Position numbers and translations under genes: made by a program | The notes under the pieces: generated by a model | Database searches by the model: none | The model's input: the letters and a program-made list of their open reading frames with translations, nothing else | Told to the model about the DNA's origin: nothing | Source: Hyalangium ruber | Lineage (GTDB): Bacteria; Myxococcota; Myxococcia; Myxococcales; Myxococcaceae | DNA length: 64,000 bases | Direction: 5' to 3' | NCBI RefSeq assembly: GCF_034259325.1 | Contig: NZ_JAXIVS010000003.1 | Coordinates: 496,001-560,000, forward strand | Part shown: positions 51,172-58,279 of the stretch, piece by piece | How the letters are laid out: each line of letters opens with the position of its first letter | How positions within the stretch are numbered: position 1 is the first letter of the stretch

Positions 51172-52671
51172 TCAGCGCGACAGTCCGAACGCCTTCATCA
51201 GGTTGTAGATGTGCGAACGGGTCAAATCGAGTCGCTGCGCCACATCGCTCACGCACCAATCCGTGGCATCCAGCTCGCGGCGCAGCAGGTCACGCTGAAA
51301 CAGGCGCGTGGCCTCATGAAAGGAGATAGGCCCCATGTCCTGGCCGCCCGCCTCCTCGAACACGTGGCGTGGCTCGAGGCGCGGAGCGGCCTCGGCGCTG
51401 GCGCGGATGAGCGCAGCCTCCAGCCGGTGGCGGAGCTGCCGCACATTGCCTGGCCAATCTGCCAGCTCGCACGCGACGAGGCAGGCCGGAGAGGCCTGCA
51501 GGCGCGGTAGCCCGTGCTCATTGGCCAGGCGCTCCATCAAGGCCTCCACCAGCGGGCCCACGTCCTCGCGCCGCTCGGACAGCGGCGGCAGGCGCACCGT
51601 CAGCACGTTGATGCGGTAGAAAAGATCCTCGCGGAAGCGCCGCTCGCGCACCTGCTGCTCCAGGTCCGCGTTGGTGGCCGTGATGAGTCGCACGTTCGCT
51701 TGGTGCGGCCGTGGGCTGGCCAGCGGGAAGTACTGCTTCGACTGCAGCAACTGGAGCAACTTGCTCTGCGCGGCCAGCGGGATCTCGGCGATCTCATCCA
51801 GGAAGAGCGTGCCCCCTTCTGCGGCCTCCACCTTGCCTACCGTCCGCCGCGCACCAGGGAAGGCGCCGGGCAGGGCCCCGAAGAGTTCGCTTTCGAAGAG
51901 CCCCTCCGGAATGGCGGCGCAGTTGAGCTCCACGAAGGGGCCCGCGCTGCGCTTGCTGTTGGCGTGAAGGGCCTGCGCCAGCTGTGTCTTTCCCGTGCCT
52001 GAAGGGCCGCTGATCATCACCGTCACGTCCAGTGGCACGGCCACTGCGACCTGACTGAAGACACGTGCCAGCGCCGCACTCCGCCCAACGATGCCTTCGA
52101 GGTGGAGGCGCTCGCGGAAGAGTCGGGTGGGGTCATCCACATCGCCCCCGCGCCGGGCCAGTGCGCGCTCGGCGGCGGTCCCCAGGTAGCGCGCCACGGA
52201 CTCAGCAAAGGCCACCAGCGTCTCCGGGAAGGGTCCCGCGCCGCGCTTACCCTCCAGGTAGAGCACACCCGGCAGACGGCCCGAGAGCGGGACGCAGAGT
52301 ACCGCCTCCAGCCGCTGTCCTCTCACGCTGGGCGAGCCCGAGAAGCGTGCATCCAGCAGCGCATGGGCTGTGTGGACGGTCTGTCCCGCGGCAATCGCAG
52401 ACGCCACGATTCCACGCGAAGTGAGGGCCCGGATCTCCTCACGGTCCGCATCCGTGCAGCCGTGGAAGAGCGACCACTCTCGGCGGCCCGCGGAGGCATC
52501 GCCATACAGCTCCAGGCCGGCACGCTGAGCATCCCCCAACTCGACCAGCCCCACGAGCACCTCCTGAAGGGGCTGGCGTGGGTCGGGTGCATCCAGGACC
52601 CGGAGCACAGCCAGGTAGAGGTCACGCTCGCGCGCAAAACGTATCTCGGGAGCCGCCATGTTTGTCGACAT
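51172..52671 (-). CDS. Sigma-54-dependent activator (GAF-AAA+-Fis), GAFPGA variant
   Basis: About 499 residues. GAF-like sensor (about 15-170); AAA+ domain (about 190-420) with Walker A GPSGTGKT (222-229), Walker B GGTLFLDE (286-293) and WPGNVRQLRH; Fis-type HTH at the end (VAQRLDLTRSHIYNLMKAF). The loop that contacts sigma-54, normally GAFTGA, reads GAFPGA (269-274). It is divergent from the metallopeptidase-like gene with operator pairs between. I infer it binds TGTCCAC-N4-GTGGACA. No strong ribosome site precedes ATG 52671; ATG 52659 is possible. Confidence 0.9.
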   Translation of the reverse strand: MSTNMAAPEIRFARERDLYLAVLRVLDAPDPRQPLQEVLVGLVELGDAQRAGLELYGDASAGRREWSLFHGCTDADREEIRALTSRGIVASAIAAGQTVHTAHALLDARFSGSPSVRGQRLEAVLCVPLSGRLPGVLYLEGKRGAGPFPETLVAFAESVARYLGTAAERALARRGGDVDDPTRLFRERLHLEGIVGRSAALARVFSQVAVAVPLDVTVMISGPSGTGKTQLAQALHANSKRSAGPFVELNCAAIPEGLFESELFGALPGAFPGARRTVGKVEAAEGGTLFLDEIAEIPLAAQSKLLQLLQSKQYFPLASPRPHQANVRLITATNADLEQQVRERRFREDLFYRINVLTVRLPPLSERREDVGPLVEALMERLANEHGLPRLQASPACLVACELADWPGNVRQLRHRLEAALIRASAEAAPRLEPRHVFEEAGGQDMGPISFHEATRLFQRDLLRRELDATDWCVSDVAQRLDLTRSHIYNLMKAFGLSR

Positions 52672-52733
52672 GGCACCCAGCAATAACACGTGAATGCGGG
52701 CGGGCCCGAGGCAGGACATTTGTTTCAAGTCCA

Positions 52734-52751
52734 ATGCACTCGGCGGGCCAG
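52734..52751 (-). promoter_or_regulatory. Weak sigma-54-like promoter towards the activator gene
   Basis: On the minus strand CTGGCCCGCCGAGTGCAT: GG-N10-GC spacing is kept, with two mismatches in the core (CCCG for CACG; GTGC for TTGC). It would give a ~53-base leader to ATG 52671 and lies 86 bp from the perfect operator, so autoregulation is possible. Confidence 0.4.
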
Positions 52752-52793
52752 CGAACGTTTCCGAGGGACCTCCCCATGGGCAAGCCCCCAGAG

Positions 52794-52843
52794 TGTCAAC
52801 GGCAGTGGACACGCTGCATGGTGGCTGTCCACTCCGGTGGACA
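52794..52843. promoter_or_regulatory. Paired activator binding sites in the divergent region
   Basis: Weaker site TGTCAAC-GGCA-GTGGACA at 52794-52811 and perfect site TGTCCAC-TCCG-GTGGACA at 52826-52843, centres 32 bp apart. The perfect site is centred 75 bp behind the -24 element of the promoter at 52908, ten bases (one turn) less than at the other locus. Confidence 0.75.
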
Positions 52844-52907
52844 TGGCTTGGCGCTCCAGCCAGGCCTGGGCGGACCGGCTGGCTGCAAAACCCTGAGGAG
52901 GCCACTC

Positions 52908-52924
52908 GGGCACGGCGATTGCTC
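52908..52924 (+). promoter_or_regulatory. Sigma-54 (-24/-12) promoter
   Basis: GGGCACGGCGATTGCTC, with GG (52909-52910) and GC (52921-52922) ten bases apart and a GGCACG-N4-TTGCT core identical to the consensus. Transcription would start near 52934, 40 bp before ATG 52974. Confidence 0.78.
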
Positions 52925-52973
52925 TTCAGCCACGTCACTCTCTGAGGAGAGTGCCCCCTTCACCGAGGTACCC

Positions 52974-54431
52974 ATGTCCCGTGCCAACAGAGTTGTCGCC
53001 CCCCGTCCGCCCCGGCCTTCCTCTCCCACCAGCCCTCATCCCGTAGGGACACGCCCTCCCGTCTTCTCGCCCACGCACCCCGAGCACAACCTGAGTGAGC
53101 TCATCCAGGATGCCCGCGAGGCCGCGCTGGACGGCGATATGGGGCCGCCAGAGCCCTCGGACTACCATGCGCTGCGAGGCAGGCTGGAGGCCGCGCGCGC
53201 CTCACTTCCCCCCGTGTACCGCGAGGCCTTCTACCAGCCCTTCCTCTCCGCGCTGGATGGGCTTGGCCCGATGGGGTTCTCGCAGGTGCTGCAGAGCGAT
53301 CCGCGGAGGGAGGGCACCGCAGCCCTGCTCTTGGATGTAGCGCATGCCATCCTGCAGAACGCAGAGGGGTACGAGCGCGTGGCGACGGATGCCTTCCAGG
53401 AGGTCGTCAGCGATCTCTATGATGGCTTCCTCAGCGCGGGGGATCGCCGCGGCGTGAAGCCCCCGGATCGTGGCGTGATTCCTCCACTGGTGAAGTGGGG
53501 CAATCCCAGCTTCGGACCGTACACCTGGCCGGTGGATGCCACCTCGGAAGTGCTGGGCCTGGAGGCGGGCGTGGTGAGCCTACCCCCTGCGAACGCGCGG
53601 CAAGGGCTACTGGCCTGGGCGGCGCTGCCGCACGAGGCGGCGGGGCATGACGTCCTCCACGCGGATAGCGGGCTGGCGGCGGAGCTGGCCTGGGCGGTGT
53701 ACGCCCGGCTGAAGGCGGAGGACTTGGAGATGCTTGGCGAGTATTGGGCTGAGCGCATCGACGAGACGGCCTCGGATGTCCTCGGCATCCTCAACATGGG
53801 GCCTACCGCAGGCCTTGGGCTGGTAGGCTACTTCCGCGGGCTCAACGCGGCATGGGGGGGCGAGCCGCGGCTGCGGAGCGAGGGCCCAGCGGGCGATTCA
53901 CACCCGGCCGACCTGCTGCGTGGCTATCTCGCGGCAGCCACCGTCTCCAAGCTCCAGTTCACCGGGCGTCAGGGCTGGACCCGGCTCATCGAGCAGCAGG
54001 TGGAGGAAGATCGGGCGGACGTCGTGCTGGCCGGAGAGCCCGTGTCTCTCGAGAAGGCCCGGCTGTCCGCAGGGTTCGTCGCGGAGGTCATCGTCACGCA
54101 CCGAGCCGCTGCGCTGGAAGGCCACGCGCTGGGACAGATCCAGAACTGGCGTGACGCCGACCAGACGCGTGTCGCGCGGCTCAGCCAGCGACTGCTGTCC
54201 GGCCCGCCGGAGCTGCCGGGCGCGCTGGTGGAGGGCACCTATGCGGCCCACCTGGTGGCGGCCGCCATCGAGGCTGCACTGGTGAAGGGAGCGGCGGTGC
54301 GTCCGATCCACGCCCGCATGGTGCGCCTGCTCAAGCAGATGCATGACGCGAACCCGTCTTGGGGGCCGCTGTTCATCCGGCATCGAGGAAACGCCATCCC
54401 GCACCGCGCCTACATGCCTCGGAAGGGGTGA
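52974..54431 (+). CDS. HEAAGH-motif metallopeptidase-like protein
   Basis: 485 residues; no signal peptide. The motif HEAAGH (residues 220-225) is HEXXGH, as in dipeptidyl peptidase III (HELLGH), where one extra residue separates the zinc ligands compared with HEXXH. About 40 residues later AERIDETASDVLG supplies Glu/Asp that may complete the site (E260 or E264). The N-terminal ~60 residues are Pro/Arg-rich and probably disordered. The overall sequence does not match a family I know. Driven by the sigma-54 promoter at 52908 under the divergent activator. The true start could be further upstream, but ATG 52974 fits the promoter. Confidence 0.75.
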   Translation: MSRANRVVAPRPPRPSSPTSPHPVGTRPPVFSPTHPEHNLSELIQDAREAALDGDMGPPEPSDYHALRGRLEAARASLPPVYREAFYQPFLSALDGLGPMGFSQVLQSDPRREGTAALLLDVAHAILQNAEGYERVATDAFQEVVSDLYDGFLSAGDRRGVKPPDRGVIPPLVKWGNPSFGPYTWPVDATSEVLGLEAGVVSLPPANARQGLLAWAALPHEAAGHDVLHADSGLAAELAWAVYARLKAEDLEMLGEYWAERIDETASDVLGILNMGPTAGLGLVGYFRGLNAAWGGEPRLRSEGPAGDSHPADLLRGYLAAATVSKLQFTGRQGWTRLIEQQVEEDRADVVLAGEPVSLEKARLSAGFVAEVIVTHRAAALEGHALGQIQNWRDADQTRVARLSQRLLSGPPELPGALVEGTYAAHLVAAAIEAALVKGAAVRPIHARMVRLLKQMHDANPSWGPLFIRHRGNAIPHRAYMPRKG

Positions 54432-54505
54432 GCATCAGCCCCGTCGCTCTCGCCACCCCAGTGGGTATCTGCGCAGCCTGCGGAAGCGGGAGACTCGACC
54501 GTCTC

Positions 54506-55588
54506 TCAGGTACCGGAAGAACCGGGCTCCCCTGCCGCGTCTGGAGGAGCGTCCTCCAACACCACCGCTTTGCCCACCACCTCCAGCCGCGCGCTGTCGC
54601 CTGGGCGAAAGGGCACCTCCGATGTGCCGCGCACCGTCAGCTCCATGCCTCCACACCGCACGGTGAACACCACGCCATGGCCCTGGAACTCACGCGTGAG
54701 CACCTCCGCGCGCAAGGTGCCTGCCTGCGCCCCCGTCTCCGCCATCAGCCGCAGCGCCTCCGGCCGCAGGGACAGGAGCACCGGCCCCTGCGCGGGCGAC
54801 ACCAGCGGGAGGTTGCCGAGCACCGTCCGCGCCTCGGTGCCAGAGGCGCTGCCGGGCACCGGGTTGGTGCCCCCGAGGAACGAGGCCACGAAGGCCGTAC
54901 GTGGCGTGAGGTAGAGGGACTCGGGCGTGCCGAGCTGCTCCAGCCTGCCCCCGCGCATCACCGCCATCCGGTCCGCGAAGGCCATGGCCTCGTCCTGGTC
55001 ATGGGTGACGAGCAGCACCGTGGTGTCCAGGGACTTGAGCACCCGGCGCACCTCCATGCGGGTGGAGGCTCGCAGCGCCGCGTCGAGGCTGGAGAAGGGC
55101 TCGTCCAGCAGCAACACCCGTGGCCCCGGCGCCAGCGCCCGGGCGAGTGCCACGCGCTGCTGCTGGCCACCGGAGAGCGCGTGGGGCGCTCGCGCCTCGA
55201 GGCCGCCCAGCGCGAACATGTCCAGCATGGCGCGGGCGCGGGCCACCTGCTCGCGGCGCGGCAGGGCCTGCAGCCCGAAGGTGACGTTGTCCAGAACGGA
55301 CAGGTGCGGGAAGAGGGCGTAGTCCTGGAACACCATGCCCATGCGCCGCTGATCCGGTGGGACGAAGGTGCCCGGGCCGACGAGCACGCGTCCCTCGAGC
55401 TGGAGGGAGCCTGTGTCTGGCCGCTCGAAACCCGCGACGAGCCGCAGCGTCGTCGTCTTTCCACACCCGGAGGGGCCCAGCAGCGCCAGCGTCTCCCCCG
55501 GCTCCAGCGCCAGGTTCAAGCCGTCCACCGCCGGAGTGCCACCGGCGGTGTAGCGCAGGGTGAGCTGATCCAGTGAGAGCAGCGGCAT
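54506..55588 (-). CDS. fbpC: ABC transporter ATPase, ferric iron type
   Basis: 360 residues. Walker A GPSGCGKTT, signature LSGGQQQR, Walker B VLLLDEPFSSLD, LVTHDQ. A C-terminal TOBE-like domain follows (from about 245). It belongs to the iron/spermidine/molybdate ATPase group; the partners are an FbpB-like permease (7 bp upstream) and an FbpA-like binding protein. It energises import of ferric iron from the periplasm. Symbol by analogy. Confidence 0.88.
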   Translation of the reverse strand: MPLLSLDQLTLRYTAGGTPAVDGLNLALEPGETLALLGPSGCGKTTTLRLVAGFERPDTGSLQLEGRVLVGPGTFVPPDQRRMGMVFQDYALFPHLSVLDNVTFGLQALPRREQVARARAMLDMFALGGLEARAPHALSGGQQQRVALARALAPGPRVLLLDEPFSSLDAALRASTRMEVRRVLKSLDTTVLLVTHDQDEAMAFADRMAVMRGGRLEQLGTPESLYLTPRTAFVASFLGGTNPVPGSASGTEARTVLGNLPLVSPAQGPVLLSLRPEALRLMAETGAQAGTLRAEVLTREFQGHGVVFTVRCGGMELTVRGTSEVPFRPGDSARLEVVGKAVVLEDAPPDAAGEPGSSGT

Positions 55589-55594
55589 CGTCCC

Positions 55595-57172
55595 CTACCC
55601 TGTCACCTGGGAGGAGCGCGCCCGCTCCTCCTGAGAGAGCAACAGACCCACGCCCAGCGCGGACACCGCCATCAGCAGCAGCGCGGAGGGCGCGGCCTGG
55701 GCGAACTGTCCCTCCGCCGTGGCGCCCCACACGCGGGTGGCGAGCGTGTCGAAGCCGATGGGTGCCAGCAGCAGCGTGGCCGGCAATTCCTTCATGGCGG
55801 TGAGGAACACGAGCGCCGCGCCGGCCAGCAGCCCCGGCGCCATCAGCGGCGCGGTGACACGACGAAGCACGGAGGCAGGGGCGTGCCCCAGCGTGGCCGC
55901 GGCCTCCCCCAGGCGCGGAGAGAGCTGGAGCAGCGCCGCGCGCACCGTGCCCACCGCCTGCGGCAGGAAGCGCACGAGGTAGGCCAGCAGCAACATGGCC
56001 AGCGTCCCGTAGAGGAAGGGCGCCGCGTTGATGCCGAAGAAGACGAGCGACAACGCCAGGACGATGGGGGGCAGCGCGTACCCCACATAGGCACTGCGCT
56101 CCAGCAGCGTGGGCAGCCGCCCCGGATAGCGCGCGCCCAGCACCGCCAGCGGCAGCGCGGCCACCACCGACAGCACCGCGGCCAGGCCCGAGGCCAGCAC
56201 GGAGTTCACCGCGGGGCCCCACACCCCCGCCTCGCCCGAGGCCACTCCGCGCGCGGCCCAGTACACGAGGATGCCCACGGGCAGCCCCACCCCGAGCGCC
56301 ACCACCGCGCCGCACAGGGCCAGGGCCGGCACGCTCCAGCGCCCCAGGCGGACCGGCGCCACCGCGCGGGAGGTGCCCTTGGCGCTGCGGTGGTAGCTCG
56401 CGCGGCCTCGCACCCGGGCCTCCAGCACGAGGACGACCACCGTCACCGCCACCAGTGCCAACCCGAGCAGCGCGGCATAGGCACGATCATAGGCACCTTC
56501 GTACTGCATATAGATGATGCGGGAGAAAGCGTCGTACTGGACCAGGGCCACGGCGCCGAAGTCCGACAGCACGTAGAGCCCCACCAGCAGCGCTCCGGAG
56601 GCGAAGGCCGGCCGCAGCAGCGGCACCGTGACACGCCAGAAGGCCCGTACGGGGGTGAGCCCCAGGCTTCGCGCGCACTCCAGCAGGGCTGGATCCTGGG
56701 AGAGCAGCCCCGCCCGGAGCGCGAGGAAGAGGTACGGATAGGTGGAGAGCGTCAGCGACAGCAGCGCCCCCGGGAAGCCGTACACTGGCGGCACGGGCAG
56801 GCCGAGCCGGGCCAGCGGCTCCTCCAGCGCACCGCCCGTGCCGAAGGCCGCCAGCAGCACGTAGCCACTGACGAACGTCGGCAGCGCCAGGGGCAGGCAC
56901 AGCAGCGCCGTCCAGATGCGCCTGCCGGGCAGATCCGTCCTCGTCGTCAGCCAGGCAAGCGGGAGCGAGAGCACGGTCGCGCACACCGTCACCGCCAGCG
57001 CCAGGCCCAGCGTGCTGCCCAGCAGCCCGAGCGTGCGGGGCCGGAAGAGCAGCTCCCACGCCTCCCGGGAGGCTCCTGTCGCGCGCACGACGAGATAGGC
57101 GGCGGGCAACAGCGCGAGCCCCGCCACCGCGAGCCCAGCGGCCAGCAGGGGCCTGGAGGCGCGGCGCGACAT
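55595..57172 (-). CDS. fbpB: ABC transporter permease, FbpB type (fused two-domain)
   Basis: 525 residues with about twelve membrane segments in two permease halves, each with an EAA-like loop (LLECARSLGLTPVRAFWRVTV and LGEAAATLGHAPASVLRRVTA). That is the FbpB/SfuB/ThiP layout for iron(III) or thiamin import. Lies between the binding protein (28 bp) and ATPase genes (7 bp) on one strand. Confidence 0.88.
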   Translation of the reverse strand: MSRRASRPLLAAGLAVAGLALLPAAYLVVRATGASREAWELLFRPRTLGLLGSTLGLALAVTVCATVLSLPLAWLTTRTDLPGRRIWTALLCLPLALPTFVSGYVLLAAFGTGGALEEPLARLGLPVPPVYGFPGALLSLTLSTYPYLFLALRAGLLSQDPALLECARSLGLTPVRAFWRVTVPLLRPAFASGALLVGLYVLSDFGAVALVQYDAFSRIIYMQYEGAYDRAYAALLGLALVAVTVVVLVLEARVRGRASYHRSAKGTSRAVAPVRLGRWSVPALALCGAVVALGVGLPVGILVYWAARGVASGEAGVWGPAVNSVLASGLAAVLSVVAALPLAVLGARYPGRLPTLLERSAYVGYALPPIVLALSLVFFGINAAPFLYGTLAMLLLAYLVRFLPQAVGTVRAALLQLSPRLGEAAATLGHAPASVLRRVTAPLMAPGLLAGAALVFLTAMKELPATLLLAPIGFDTLATRVWGATAEGQFAQAAPSALLLMAVSALGVGLLLSQEERARSSQVTG

Positions 57173-57200
57173 GGAGAGGGAGGCGAGTAGCCGCTGGGGA

Positions 57201-58190
57201 TTAGAGGACCCCCGCCTCCTGCAGCAACTTCAGCGTGCCCTTGAGATCCTCCAGCTTCGAGAGATCCAGTTCCGGCGAGCCCACCTTGCTCAGCGCCGGC
57301 AGCGCCGAGGCCGCCTCCACCCCCGCCACCAGTGGGTATTCGAACGTCTCCTTCGCGAAGTGCTGCTGCGCTTGCTGCTCCAGCAGGAAGGCCACCAGCT
57401 TGCGCGCCGCCTCCGGCTGCTTCGAGCTCTTCAGCACCCCCATGCCCGCCACGTTCACCAGCGTCCCCGCATCCCCCGGCGCCAAGAAGTGGTTGGCCAC
57501 CGGCAGCCCCTCGCCCTTGTCCTTCTTCGCCGCGTACAGGTAGTAGTGATTGACGAAGCCCACGTCGATTTCACCGCGCGCCAGCGCCTCGATGATCGCC
57601 GCGTTGTTCTTGTAGGTGCGCGGCCCATTGGCCTTCACGCCCACCAACCACTGCTTCGCAGCCTCGTCCCCCTTCATCAGCCTCAGCGCCGTCACGAACG
57701 CCTGGAACGAGCCATTGGTGGGCGCCCAGCCGATGCGGCCCTTCCACGCCGGGTCCGTGAAGCCCTGGATGCTGGTGGGCAGCGCCTCCGGCTTCACCTT
57801 CTTCGTGTTGTAGGCCACCACCCGGGCCCTGCCGCTCAGCCCCACCCACGTGCCCTCGGGCGAGCGGAAGCGCGCATCCACCTTCTCCAGAAGCTCCTTC
57901 GGCAGCGGCTGCAGCAGCCCCGCGCGCGCCACCGCTCCCAGCGCTCCCGCATCCTGGGCAACGAACACGTCCGCGGGGGACTTCGCCCCTTCCTCCAGCA
58001 GCGTGGCGGCGATCTGCGGCGTCTCGCCGTAGCGCACCTTCACCTGGATGCCTGTCTTCTCCGTGAAGGCCTTGTAGAGCGGCGCGACCAGGCGCTCGTT
58101 GCGCCCGGAGTAGATGGTCAGGGTCTCGCCCGCGCGCGCGGCGGGAGCGAGGAGCAGGGCAAGCAAGAAGGGTGTCAGCAGACGGTTCAT
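57201..58190 (-). CDS. fbpA: Iron(III)-binding periplasmic protein, FbpA type
   Basis: 329 residues with a signal peptide (LLALLLAPAARA). It opens LTIYSGRNERLVAPLYKAFT, the start of the ferric-binding-protein fold, and has VGFVNHYYLYAA, where the paired Tyr of the iron site is expected. It delivers ferric ion to the FbpBC transporter. The upstream gene is the di-haem peroxidase (89 bp away, same strand). No Fur-box match was seen in the gap. Confidence 0.9.
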   Translation of the reverse strand: MNRLLTPFLLALLLAPAARAGETLTIYSGRNERLVAPLYKAFTEKTGIQVKVRYGETPQIAATLLEEGAKSPADVFVAQDAGALGAVARAGLLQPLPKELLEKVDARFRSPEGTWVGLSGRARVVAYNTKKVKPEALPTSIQGFTDPAWKGRIGWAPTNGSFQAFVTALRLMKGDEAAKQWLVGVKANGPRTYKNNAAIIEALARGEIDVGFVNHYYLYAAKKDKGEGLPVANHFLAPGDAGTLVNVAGMGVLKSSKQPEAARKLVAFLLEQQAQQHFAKETFEYPLVAGVEAASALPALSKVGSPELDLSKLEDLKGTLKLLQEAGVL

Positions 58191-58279
58191 GGCCGCCGCA
58201 ACCTAACGGATGCCCCCTACCTCCGCCACCGCTTGTGCTTCCAGCCCCTCCTCCGCCAGCGGCAGCCCCACTCGAAAGC

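Noticed and set aside
58191-58279. Fur box before fbpA
   Set aside because: Looked for because of the iron importer, but no AT-rich 19-bp match was seen.
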